Shown: piece after piece, positions 8,037-16,741 of the stretch
Numbering within the stretch: position 1 is the first letter of the stretch
Layout: every line of letters begins with the position of its first letter
NCBI GenBank assembly: GCA_938011245.1
Contig: CALLUJ010000026.1
Coordinates: 1 to 44,570, forward strand
DNA length: 44,570 nt
DNA from: an uncultured Aquimarina sp.
Lineage (GTDB): Bacteria > Bacteroidota > Bacteroidia > Flavobacteriales > Flavobacteriaceae
Direction of reading: 5' to 3'
Translations under genes and position numbers: made by a program
Notes under the pieces: model-generated
The model's input: the letters and a program-made list of their open reading frames with translations, nothing else
Told to the model about the DNA's origin: nothing
Databases searched by the model: none

Positions 8037-8549
8037 TTAAGATTTGTTTTTTTGAGTTAATCCAAAAAAAAGTAATACACAGATTGATGTAAATAGTGCA
8101 GAAAACACAATTTGTTTTATTATAAAAAAGATATGGGACCAACTAAATACTTCCAAACTAAATAATATAATATGATGCAATAGGGTACCTACCAAAACAT
8201 AAACAATCATGCCTTTTAATTCTATATCTGCAAATTTCAAACTTTGGTTTTCATAACTTAAACCAAAACTGGATACTAGTATTAAAGGTCTTGCATAAGC
8301 TAACACTAAACAAGCTGCTGCATGCGCTCCTCCTGTATTTTGGGACATGTCTAATACTAATCCAAAAATGAAACTTATACTAAGTAACGCTAACTTATCC
8401 AATTTTAAAGGTAACAGCAATACAAACAGAATACAAGGATAAGGGTTTGCATTACTCAAAAAACTTAATGATACATGGTTAAAAACCAATATCTGGAACA
8501 CTATAAGTATAATGAATCTAACGCTATTTCCAATAAAGTTATTATTCAT
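8037..8549 (-). CDS. mreD: Rod shape-determining protein MreD
   Basis: A 170-residue inner-membrane protein with about five hydrophobic segments and few charged residues, as in MreD. Sequence conservation in this family is low, so the call rests on size, hydropathy and position between mreC and mrdA. It overlaps mreC by 8 bp, suggesting translational coupling, and is 12 bp from mrdA. Confidence 0.9.
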   Translation of the reverse strand: MNNNFIGNSVRFIILIVFQILVFNHVSLSFLSNANPYPCILFVLLLPLKLDKLALLSISFIFGLVLDMSQNTGGAHAAACLVLAYARPLILVSSFGLSYENQSLKFADIELKGMIVYVLVGTLLHHIILFSLEVFSWSHIFFIIKQIVFSALFTSICVLLFFGLTQKNKS

Positions 8550-9375
8550 CTAAACTAGTTTCCAATTCTTTTATTTTTTGTGCTTCTGTATTTTCAATTA
8601 CTTGCACAAAACCTACATTTGTCATATCATTAAACAACTTAACATTCACTGTAAAGTAATTTTGGTTCTGATCTAGTAAAAAATCCTTAACCTCTCCTAT
8701 TAAAACTCCTTTTGGAAAAATAGTTGAACGTCCACCTGTAATTATAGTATCTCCTTTTTTTAAGGGTGCTAGCCTTGGAATATCCGTTAATTGGACAATA
8801 CTAGAATTTTCACCATTCCATATTAAAGATCCAAAGTGATTTGTATTTTTTAATTGTGCATTAATCCGCGAATTTTCATTTAATATAGAAATTACTTTGG
8901 CATACTTACCCGATACTTTTTCTACAATCCCAACAACACCCAGGTCTGTAATTACTCCCATATCTGGAACTATAGTATCATTTCTTCCTTTATTAAGCGT
9001 TAAGTAATTTTTTTTTTTGTGGTATGTACTATTTATTACTTGGGCTGCTACGTATTTAAATTTGAATCCTACAGAATCTAATTGTTTTTGTTGTACAAAC
9101 TGAGTTCTTAACGTATCGTCTTCGAAGGCTCTTAATAGTTCTTTTAATTGGGTATTTTCTTCTAACAGACGTTTGTTGTAACTTTTTAATCCGAAATAAC
9201 TTGTAACTGAATTTCTCGCATTAAACAAACCTCCCGATATATAATTTGTAGAACTAATAAATTTGTTAGAGTGGTAGTTATGGGACTGAACCGTTAATGC
9301 TAAAGCAAGCAGTAATAAAAACAGAAACCATAAGGTATTTCTACTTTTTATTAAAAAGTTTATTATCTGCTGCAT
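8542..9375 (-). CDS. mreC: Rod shape-determining protein MreC
   Basis: A 277-residue protein with one N-terminal transmembrane helix (about 12-30), a coiled-coil stretch (about 65-95, NKRLLEENTQLKELLRAFED) and a periplasmic beta-barrel region with the KGRNDTIVPDMGVI and IITGGRSTIFPKGVLIGEV segments typical of MreC. It links the MreB filament to PBP2. It follows mreB by 12 bp and overlaps mreD by 8 bp. Confidence 0.95.
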   Translation of the reverse strand: MQQIINFLIKSRNTLWFLFLLLLALALTVQSHNYHSNKFISSTNYISGGLFNARNSVTSYFGLKSYNKRLLEENTQLKELLRAFEDDTLRTQFVQQKQLDSVGFKFKYVAAQVINSTYHKKKNYLTLNKGRNDTIVPDMGVITDLGVVGIVEKVSGKYAKVISILNENSRINAQLKNTNHFGSLIWNGENSSIVQLTDIPRLAPLKKGDTIITGGRSTIFPKGVLIGEVKDFLLDQNQNYFTVNVKLFNDMTNVGFVQVIENTEAQKIKELETSLDE

Positions 9376-9387
9376 TGTCTAGCACAC

Positions 9388-10416
9388 TTACTTAATTAAT
9401 ACACTTTTATAACGCTCTAAATTTTTTAGTGTAATCCCTGTCCCTCTTACTACAGCTCGTAATGGATCTTCAGCTATATAAACTGGTAAATCTGTTTTTT
9501 GTGATAATCGTTTATCTAAACCTCTCAACATAGACCCTCCTCCTGCTAAATAAATACCTGTATTATATATATCTGCTGCTAATTCTGGAGGGGTTTGTGA
9601 CAAGGTTTCCATAACACCGTCCTCTATACGTAAAATAGATTTATCTAATGCTTTCGCTATCTCCCTATAGGAAATTTGTACTTGTTTTGGCTTTCCCGTA
9701 AGTAAGTCCCTTCCTTGGACACTCATTTCTTCTGGAGGGGTTTCTAAATCTTCTGTAGCTGCTCCAATTTGTATTTTCACTTTCTCTGCAGTACGCTCTC
9801 CTACATATAAATTATGTTGGGTACGCATATAGTAAATAATATCATTGGTAAATACATCCCCCGCAATTTTAACCGATTTATCACATACAATTCCTCCCAA
9901 GGCAATCACGGCAATTTCTGTAGTACCACCCCCAATATCTACAATCATATTCCCTTTGGGTTGCATAATATCTACTCCAATACCTATAGCCGCTGCCATA
10001 GGTTCGTGTATAAGATATACTTCTTTACCATTTACACGCTCTGCACTTTCTCGTACCGCTCGCATCTCTACTTCTGTAATTCCAGAAGGGATACAGATAA
10101 CCATCCTCATGGCTGGTTTAATCCACTTTTTCTTAAGTGCTGGAATATCTTTTATAAAGCGATTAATCATTTCCTCACTCGCAGCAAAATCTGCAATTAC
10201 ACCATCTTTTAACGGTCTAATTGTTTTAATGTTTTCGTGCGTTTTCCCTTGCATCATAGCTGCTTCTTTACCAACAGCCCTTACTTTACCGGTACTCCTA
10301 TCAAGAGCAACAATAGAAGGACTATCTACTACTACTTTATCATTATGAATAATTAAAGTGTTTGCAGTACCTAAATCAATTGCAATTTCTTCCGTTAAAA
10401 AATCAAAAAAACCCAT
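9388..10416 (-). CDS. mreB: Actin-like rod shape protein MreB
   Basis: A 342-residue actin-fold ATPase forming membrane-associated filaments that organise lateral wall synthesis. Nucleotide-binding motifs are clear: IAIDLGTANT near the start (phosphate 1), VDIGGGTTEIAVI (phosphate 2) and the C-terminal LAGGGSMLRGL adenosine motif. Length and start (MGFFDFLTEEIAIDLGTANT) are standard for Bacteroidota MreB. It is the first gene of the mre block, 147 bp downstream of purH; the gap shows no convincing terminator, so read-through from purH is possible. Confidence 0.98.
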   Translation of the reverse strand: MGFFDFLTEEIAIDLGTANTLIIHNDKVVVDSPSIVALDRSTGKVRAVGKEAAMMQGKTHENIKTIRPLKDGVIADFAASEEMINRFIKDIPALKKKWIKPAMRMVICIPSGITEVEMRAVRESAERVNGKEVYLIHEPMAAAIGIGVDIMQPKGNMIVDIGGGTTEIAVIALGGIVCDKSVKIAGDVFTNDIIYYMRTQHNLYVGERTAEKVKIQIGAATEDLETPPEEMSVQGRDLLTGKPKQVQISYREIAKALDKSILRIEDGVMETLSQTPPELAADIYNTGIYLAGGGSMLRGLDKRLSQKTDLPVYIAEDPLRAVVRGTGITLKNLERYKSVLIK

Positions 10417-10563
10417 AAAATAAAAGTAAGGAAGGAATATCCAGTTAAATAGTTGACCTTAAATGTAAGAAAATTAAAGATACTTCTGTTTATTTTTTGG
10501 ACTAAGATTTATAATTAATCTATAATCCGTTAAAAAAACAGAAATATAACTTAAAAAATATTT

Positions 10564-12099
10564 TTAATGTTTGAAATGACGCGTACCTGTCATTACCATA
10601 GCCATTTCATTAGCATCACAATAATCGATACTTAATTGATCCTTTATAGATCCTCCTGGTTGAATAACTGCCGAAATCCCTGCATTATCTGCCAACTCCA
10701 CACAATCTGGAAAAGGAAAAAATGCATCGCTTGCCATTACAGCTCCTTTTAAATTAAATTTAAATGCTTGTGCTTTTTCTATGGACTGTCTTAACGCATC
10801 TACACGAGAGGTTTGTCCTGTACCACTAGCTAATAATTGATTGTTTTTTGCAAAAACAATCGTATTTGACTTTGTGTGTTTACATATTTTAGAAGCAAAT
10901 AACAGGTCTGAAATTTCTTGAGTTGTAGGTGTCTTTTTTGTAACCGTAGTTAAATCGGATTCTGCATCTGTAATTCCATCTTTATCTTGTACCAATAGCC
11001 CGTTTAAACAAGTTCGTACATTTTCTACTGGCAATGCAACATCATTTTGTATTAGAATAATTCTATTTTTCTTTCCTTTTAATATTTCTAATGCATCTTC
11101 ATTATAAGCTGGGGCAATTACTACTTCGCAAAACAATTGATGAATTTCTTCTGCTGTAGCTTTATCTATAATTGTGTTACTTACTAAAACTCCTCCAAAA
11201 GCAGAAACGGGATCTCCTGCTAAGGCATCTACATAAGCTTGTTTAATGGTATTTCTTTGTGCTAAACCACAAGCATTGTTATGCTTCAAAATTGCAAACG
11301 TAGGAGCCTCTCCTTTAAACTCATTCATTAAGTTTACCGCTCCATCTACATCTAACAAATTATTATATGATAATTCTTTTCCGTGTAATTTTTTAAACAT
11401 CGCATCAAAATCACCAAAAAATGTTCCTTTTTGGTGTGGGTTTTCTCCATAGCGTAATGTTTTTCCTTCAGTAATACTTGCTTTATAAACAATCTCTTCT
11501 TTTTCTTCTGAATTGAAATAATTGAAGATAGCTGTATCGTAATGTGAAGAAACATTAAATGCCTTAGCCGCAAAACGTTTACGGTCTTTTAAAGAAATAG
11601 TTCCGTTTCCTTTTGTAATAATTGACAAAAACTCTGCGTAATCGTCCACAGAAGCTACACAGGTAACATCGGCAAAATTTTTAGCTGCAGCACGAATTAA
11701 TGAAATTCCTCCTATATCAATTTTTTCAATAATATCTTGTTCTGAAGCACCAGAGGCTACTGTTTTTTCAAATGGATATAAGTCTACAATAACTACATCT
11801 ATTTGTGGAATATCGTACTCTACTATTTCTTTTACATCACTTTCTACATTTTGACGATTTAAAATCCCTCCAAACACCTTAGGATGTAATGTTTTTACTC
11901 TTCCCCCCAAAATAGAAGGGTAACTTGTAACCTCTTCTACTGGCACTACAGGTATTCCTAAATCTGCTATAAACTTTTCGGTTCCTCCTGTTGAATATAT
12001 TGTTACTCCTTGTTCGTTTAATTTTTGAACGATCGGTGCTAGACCTTCTTTACTAAATACCGAAATTAAAGCCGATTTTACTGTTTTTATACTGCTCAT
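10564..12099 (-). CDS. purH: Bifunctional AICAR transformylase / IMP cyclohydrolase
   Basis: A 511-residue enzyme catalysing the last two steps of de novo purine synthesis (AICAR to FAICAR to IMP). The N-terminal MGS-like cyclohydrolase domain (about 1-150) has VISVFSKEG-like and STGGTEKFIADLGIPV motifs. The transformylase domain shows the LRYGENPHQKG and FAILKHNNACG motifs and ends in the TGTRHFKH signature. Length is normal. A -7 box, TAATTTTG, lies at 12125-12132 on the minus strand. Orientation is shared with the mre genes. Confidence 0.97.
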   Translation of the reverse strand: MSSIKTVKSALISVFSKEGLAPIVQKLNEQGVTIYSTGGTEKFIADLGIPVVPVEEVTSYPSILGGRVKTLHPKVFGGILNRQNVESDVKEIVEYDIPQIDVVIVDLYPFEKTVASGASEQDIIEKIDIGGISLIRAAAKNFADVTCVASVDDYAEFLSIITKGNGTISLKDRKRFAAKAFNVSSHYDTAIFNYFNSEEKEEIVYKASITEGKTLRYGENPHQKGTFFGDFDAMFKKLHGKELSYNNLLDVDGAVNLMNEFKGEAPTFAILKHNNACGLAQRNTIKQAYVDALAGDPVSAFGGVLVSNTIIDKATAEEIHQLFCEVVIAPAYNEDALEILKGKKNRIILIQNDVALPVENVRTCLNGLLVQDKDGITDAESDLTTVTKKTPTTQEISDLLFASKICKHTKSNTIVFAKNNQLLASGTGQTSRVDALRQSIEKAQAFKFNLKGAVMASDAFFPFPDCVELADNAGISAVIQPGGSIKDQLSIDYCDANEMAMVMTGTRHFKH

Positions 12100-12124
12100 G
12101 GGTTTGGAATAAAATTTAAAAATG

Positions 12125-12132
12125 CAAAATTA
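12125..12132 (-). promoter_or_regulatory. purH: -7 box TAATTTTG of purH
   Basis: An exact match to TAnnTTTG on the minus strand, 25 bases upstream of the purH start codon. No -33 TTG was found at the usual distance. Confidence 0.5.
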
Positions 12133-12440
12133 ATTATTTGTTAGCGAACTACGAATTAATCATTATGTATTCTTCTTATAATTTTCGGCAAAGCCTAAAA
12201 ATACAATTTTACTAGCATTTAAATAAACTAAGGTTTATGGCATCAATCATAATTAGTTAAAGATTAAAAAAGTTATTAATTTTCTATTAAGTATTTTACT
12301 AAAAGATTTACTCTACTTCTTCCTTTTTAAAGTTAAAACAAAGAACATAGCAGACTTTATAAACATATATAAAACTAAAATTCGTATTAACGATAATTAA
12401 TATTTTAGACACCTATTCTTCAAACAATTAATAACTAAAA
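12133..12440. other. Intergenic stretch upstream of purH
   Basis: About 300 bp, very A/T-rich, between the purH promoter and the end of the leftward gene at 12441. I see no open frame of note, no strong hairpin and no repeat. A terminator for the 12441-13160 gene would be expected here but is not evident. Confidence 0.5.
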
Positions 12441-13160
12441 CTACGTAACTATTATGTTTATATTATTCTTTTTTAAAAACAATGTTATCTCATTAGCTAT
12501 TCCTTCCATTAATTTATTTGATGCACCGTTTGTTAATTGTCTTGTATGAATAACTAATTTAGGTGTTTTGTTGTTAGAGTAGTGAAGCCACATTTTATTT
12601 GATCTTGAATACAAAACTTCTTTATCAAACTTTACATCAAAAATCTTACACACTTCTCCTTGATAAGTTTCAATGTATGCATTATCTGAGGCCGTAATAA
12701 CTATAACCGAAAAATTATTAATGTAATCACTTTTCCAAAAAAGTTCTTTCCTTTTATCCAATTCCACCTTGAAACCATCAAGTTGTTTTGCCTTATTAGT
12801 TGTTGGAGCAGCTAAATTACTAAGTTCTGTTGCAAATACATTTTCAACAAATGTTATTTCATATTCTTTTTTGTCTGATTCTATTTGGGTATTTTCTAGT
12901 ATTAAATCATAAAGCTTTTGGTATTTTTGCCAAGTATGTCTAAAATTTTTAATGTTATCTTTTGGAATAAATCGAGCAGAATAGTCCTCATCTTTATTGA
13001 GCCAAGATTTTGCACTTCCGTAAGTTACTACTGAATTAGCTGAAATTCCTACTTCTTTACCTACAAATAAAATTTTAGCATTAGGATTTCCTAAACCTAT
13101 ATATTGGTTGTTTTCTATACTTTTTTTAACTAATTTATTAAATTCAACTGAGTATTTCAT
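12441..13160 (-). CDS. Uncharacterised protein, possible uracil-DNA-glycosylase-like fold
   Basis: A 239-residue soluble protein with no signal or membrane segment. The N-terminal YIGLGNPNAKILFVGKE segment resembles the first strand and motif of the uracil-DNA glycosylase superfamily (G-GNPxAKILFVGxxPG), and a late VIHTRQLTNG segment looks like a conserved second active-site loop, but the canonical catalytic Asp/His arrangement cannot be assigned. The gene is flanked by non-coding A/T-rich DNA on both sides, is not in an operon, and is out of place between purH and an envelope pair, so it may be accessory. I do not assign a function. Confidence 0.55.
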   Translation of the reverse strand: MKYSVEFNKLVKKSIENNQYIGLGNPNAKILFVGKEVGISANSVVTYGSAKSWLNKDEDYSARFIPKDNIKNFRHTWQKYQKLYDLILENTQIESDKKEYEITFVENVFATELSNLAAPTTNKAKQLDGFKVELDKRKELFWKSDYINNFSVIVITASDNAYIETYQGEVCKIFDVKFDKEVLYSRSNKMWLHYSNNKTPKLVIHTRQLTNGASNKLMEGIANEITLFLKKNNINIIVT

Positions 13161-13305
13161 CGTATTTTATTTTTTGCAGATATAAATTAAAAAATAGTTT
13201 TTTTTAAAATGTAATTTAATTCTTAAACACAATAAAGAATCATCCACAAATTGTGTCCATAATACATTCAAAACTCTTATTTGGTAGTGTTCTATTTTAA
13301 TAAAA

Positions 13306-13331
13306 AAACCGAAAGCAGTAGCTCTCGGTTT
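13306..13331 (-). terminator. Intrinsic terminator after the OmpA/HhH pair
   Basis: The stem AAACCGA (13306-13312) / TCGGTTT (13325-13331) is followed on the minus strand by a run of T residues (plus-strand A run 13302-13305 and beyond). It lies 33 bp past the stop codon at 13364. Confidence 0.8.
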
Positions 13332-13363
13332 ATAATTTAAAAAACTTAAGTATATGCTATTTA

Positions 13364-13990
13364 TTATGATCTTTCTCTTCCTCCATCTAAATAATCTTGC
13401 AAATCTTTAAGCTCTTCCCACTTTCCTTCAAATGCTAAACCAGATTGTTTTGGCCAAGTAGATGGGTTATGAATTTCATAACGCTTTCCTCCACTATTTA
13501 AAACTTCTTGACAACGTTCTACAGAAGATTTGGAGAGTTGGTACCAAGTAGTTATACCATTATCGCTAAATAATTGAGAAATTTTTGGACCTATACCTTC
13601 AACTACTTTTAAATCGTCTGCTATAATTTTTTTACCCATAAACAATTTTGCAGCATTAGTATCAAAAATTAATTTAGGCTCCGAAATCTCCGTATCTGTA
13701 GCAAGAGTATTAACCGCTGAAGTTTTTGCTTTTTTATCGCTCTCTAAACAAGCTTCTAGGTCTGCGCGCAATTTATTATTTTGAGCTCTTATTAAATCTA
13801 AATCGTGCTCTCCTTTTTTACTGGATAAACAGGTATCCAAATCGATTTTTAATTTACTATTCTCGTTTTCTAACTCTTTAATACGACTATTCAAATCGTC
13901 ATAATTACATTTCTTACGAAGTAAATAATGCAACAACCAACCCAAAAAAGCTGTAATTACAGGAATTATGATACACCAAATATTATTCAT
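13364..13990 (-). CDS. Membrane-anchored coiled-coil protein with helix-hairpin-helix domain
   Basis: A 208-residue protein. An N-terminal hydrophobic segment (about 3-21) is followed by a coiled-coil with an internal repeat (SKLKIDLDTCLSSKKG and NKLRADLEACLESDKK), then a C-terminal HhH-type domain beginning DDLKVVEGIGPKISQLFSDNGI. Such domains bind DNA in some proteins, but in this membrane-anchored setting the role is unknown. It follows the OmpA-like gene by 26 bp, and a terminator at 13306-13331 closes the unit, so the two are probably co-expressed and act together at the envelope. Confidence 0.75.
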   Translation of the reverse strand: MNNIWCIIIPVITAFLGWLLHYLLRKKCNYDDLNSRIKELENENSKLKIDLDTCLSSKKGEHDLDLIRAQNNKLRADLEACLESDKKAKTSAVNTLATDTEISEPKLIFDTNAAKLFMGKKIIADDLKVVEGIGPKISQLFSDNGITTWYQLSKSSVERCQEVLNSGGKRYEIHNPSTWPKQSGLAFEGKWEELKDLQDYLDGGRERS

Positions 13991-14016
13991 GACAATTATT
14001 TTTTTAATGTTAATTT

Positions 14017-14973
14017 TTATTTCAATGTTATTTCAACTCTCCTATTTTGCCTTCTTCCTTCCTCTGTTTCATTAGAAGCTATAGGCTTATCGGAACTTTT
14101 GCTTAGCGTACTAATTTTGGATCTATCAATTCCATTTTTAGCTAAATAATCTGCTATAAAACCTGCTCTAGATTTACCTAATTGCAAATTAGCATTATAA
14201 TCTCCCGTACTGTCTGTGTGTCCTGTAACTAAAAGTTGTCCACTATCTGCCTTGTCTAAATACCTAGACAATTTTCCCATTTTTGCTCGTTGTGAATTAC
14301 TCAAATGCAAAATGCTAGAATTGGTTTCAAAATTTAACTTTAATGGGTTTGCTATTATTTCCTTTCTTAACAAGGCTAATTCTGTTATTCTTTTAGAAGC
14401 TATATCTTCTGCACTATTAGACGTATTAAAATGATAATTAACAGGTCCATAATAAATGGTTTGATCTGGTATTAAATTGTCATTTAATTTCCCTAGTGTA
14501 TTTAATTGCTTTGAAGAAATTCCTTTACTTACTAAATAATTTTTAACTGCATTGGCTCGTGCTATACCTAAATTTGAATAACCAGAAGGGTTTTTCTCTT
14601 TACTAGTATATAAACCTATAATATCTAACGTCTTTTCCTTATGAAGTTCTAGGTATGGTTTAAGCTTATCTATTTGCACATCTACTGTGTTAGACAAAGG
14701 TTTTAATACAGTGAAGCCATTTGCATTAAAATTAAAATGGTCATTCGTTTTTAAATTAAAATTGCCATTGGTATCGTCCAATATAAAAGAATTTCGCGTA
14801 GGTGCTTTAATTGCTGTTGGTTTACTTGCTATAGGTGTTATTGCAGGAGCTATATTCTCTGTTGAATTTACTTTTGTATTACCACAACAGTTACAACAAA
14901 AAAAATAATTCAAAATACCTCCAACAATCCCAACGAGTAACATCAGCAGAAAATGAAGTGTTCGTTTAGACAT
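14017..14973 (-). CDS. OmpA-family protein with two OmpA-like domains
   Basis: A 318-residue protein. N-terminal transmembrane segment (about 7-24), directly followed by the unusual cysteine cluster FFCCNCCGN, then a low-complexity linker. A degenerate OmpA-like domain (about 85-165, SNLGIARANAVKNYLVSKGI) is followed by a canonical one (about 200-318) with VTGHTDSTGDYNANLQLGKSRA and the closing EEGRRQNRRVEI. The second domain should bind peptidoglycan. It lacks a beta-barrel and a clear lipobox, so it is more likely inner-membrane anchored than an outer-membrane porin. First gene of a pair with the HhH protein. Confidence 0.85.
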   Translation of the reverse strand: MSKRTLHFLLMLLVGIVGGILNYFFCCNCCGNTKVNSTENIAPAITPIASKPTAIKAPTRNSFILDDTNGNFNLKTNDHFNFNANGFTVLKPLSNTVDVQIDKLKPYLELHKEKTLDIIGLYTSKEKNPSGYSNLGIARANAVKNYLVSKGISSKQLNTLGKLNDNLIPDQTIYYGPVNYHFNTSNSAEDIASKRITELALLRKEIIANPLKLNFETNSSILHLSNSQRAKMGKLSRYLDKADSGQLLVTGHTDSTGDYNANLQLGKSRAGFIADYLAKNGIDRSKISTLSKSSDKPIASNETEEGRRQNRRVEITLK

Positions 14974-15176
14974 ATAAGTTGCTATTGATTAGTTAATTAC
15001 ATCAATATACAAATTAAAATAATCTTATTTAATTGAACAATAACGAACCTAATGTTTTTTCGATAAAACAATCAAAAAAACCTTTAAAAAGCAACTACTT
15101 TAAATAATGCAAGAAAAACATTATCAATGTTTTACAAAATAAATTTTCTCAATACAAGCATCGGAGAATTAAACTC

Positions 15177-16715
15177 TTAGAGATTAAATTGAATTCCTTG
15201 AGCAAGTGGTAAATCTGTAGAATAATTTATTGTATTGGTTTGTCTACGCATATATGCCTTCCAAGCATCTGATCCTGACTCGCGACCTCCACCTGTTTCT
15301 TTTTCTCCTCCAAAAGCACCTCCTATTTCTGCTCCCGAAGTTCCTATGTTAACATTGGCTATACCGCAATCCGACCCTTGGGCGGATAAAAACAATTCGG
15401 ATTCTCTAATACTCTGAGTTATTATTGTAGAAGACAAACCTTGTGAAACATTATTTTGTATAGCAATAGCATTTTCTACTTCTCCTGTATAGGGCAATAT
15501 ATAGAGTATAGGCGCGAACGTTTCTTTTTGAACTACCTCCATATTATTTTCTGCTAAATATACTGCTGGATAAACATAACATTTTTTTGACGTAGAGTCT
15601 CTGTCAACTATACTTCCTTCAATTACAGGTCTAGCTCCTTGTTTTTTAGCTTCTTTTAAAACATTTATGAATAATTTAACCGCATCGGTATCTATTAGTG
15701 GTCCTATATGGTTTTCTTGATTTAAAGGAGACCCTATTTTCAATTGGCTATATACTTCTTTAAGTTTTTGAGTTATTAAATCGAGTAAACTCTCGTGAAC
15801 TATTAATCTTCGTGTAGTAGTACATCGTTGCCCTGCAGTCCCTATCGCTCCAAAAACAATAGCCGGTATCGTAATATTTAAATTTGCACTTGGCGTAACA
15901 ATCATAGCATTATTACCTCCTAATTCTAATATTGTTTTTCCAAAACGTTCTGCTACTGCAACAGCAACACTCTTTCCCATTTTAGAAGAACCTGTTGCAG
16001 AGACTAAATTAATGTGCTTATCCTGTGCTATACGTTTTCCTAGTTGTTTATCACCAATTACCAAACAAGATATTGCTTTGGGAAGATTATTTTGTTCCAA
16101 CACTTCTCCTATTATTTTTTGGCAAGCTATTGCACAAAGAGGTGTTTTTTCTGAAGGTTTCCAAATGCACGTATTTCCACAAATCCATGCCAATGCTACA
16201 TTCCACGACCACACTGCCATTGGAAAATTAAATGCCGAGATAATACCTACCACTCCTAAAGGGTGATATTGTTCGTACATGCGATGCTCTGTCCGTTCGG
16301 AATGCATTGTATATCCGTATAATTGCCTTGAAAGCCCTACTGCAAATTCACAAATATCAATCATTTCTTGAACCTCTCCTTTTGCTTCTTGGAGGGATTT
16401 TCCCATTTCATAGGATAGCAACCAAGCTAAATCGTCTTTTTTTGTTCGCAATGCATCTCCAAACTGCCTAACCATATCTCCTCGCTTAGGAGCTGTTATG
16501 GTTTGCCAATACATCTGCGCACTCACAGCTTCTTTAACGACTTTCTTATATTGTTGTTTAGAGGTTAACTGTACATTGGCTATAGCTTCTCCATTAATTG
16601 GGGACCAACTTGTTATTATGTTAGCAGAAGAAAACCATTCGTTTCCTATAGCCGTTCCTTTTTCTATTGAAGTTATAGATAAGTTAGCCTGTACTGTTTG
16701 AAGCTTTTTATTCAT
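15177..16715 (-). CDS. ALDH7-type aldehyde dehydrogenase (aminoadipate-semialdehyde/P6C dehydrogenase-like)
   Basis: A 512-residue NAD(P)-dependent aldehyde dehydrogenase. Catalytic Glu264 is in TILELGGNNA and nucleophile Cys298 in GTAGQRCTTTRR; the fold motif ISAFNFPMAVWSWN and the GQRCTTTRR signature point to the ALDH7 (antiquitin / AmaB / Pcd) branch, which oxidises alpha-aminoadipate semialdehyde in lysine breakdown. The C-terminal GGAFGGEKETGGGRESGSDAWK block also fits this branch. It lies 26 bp after the S41 protease on the same strand, the third gene of the rnpA unit. The substrate is inferred from subfamily only. Confidence 0.85.
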   Translation of the reverse strand: MNKKLQTVQANLSITSIEKGTAIGNEWFSSANIITSWSPINGEAIANVQLTSKQQYKKVVKEAVSAQMYWQTITAPKRGDMVRQFGDALRTKKDDLAWLLSYEMGKSLQEAKGEVQEMIDICEFAVGLSRQLYGYTMHSERTEHRMYEQYHPLGVVGIISAFNFPMAVWSWNVALAWICGNTCIWKPSEKTPLCAIACQKIIGEVLEQNNLPKAISCLVIGDKQLGKRIAQDKHINLVSATGSSKMGKSVAVAVAERFGKTILELGGNNAMIVTPSANLNITIPAIVFGAIGTAGQRCTTTRRLIVHESLLDLITQKLKEVYSQLKIGSPLNQENHIGPLIDTDAVKLFINVLKEAKKQGARPVIEGSIVDRDSTSKKCYVYPAVYLAENNMEVVQKETFAPILYILPYTGEVENAIAIQNNVSQGLSSTIITQSIRESELFLSAQGSDCGIANVNIGTSGAEIGGAFGGEKETGGGRESGSDAWKAYMRRQTNTINYSTDLPLAQGIQFNL

Positions 16716-16741
16716 CTAAAAATAAAATTAGAATTAATAAA

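Noticed and set aside
9814-10348. Two rightward open frames of over 130 codons opposite mreB
   Set aside because: They are antisense shadows of mreB, with no motif of their own.
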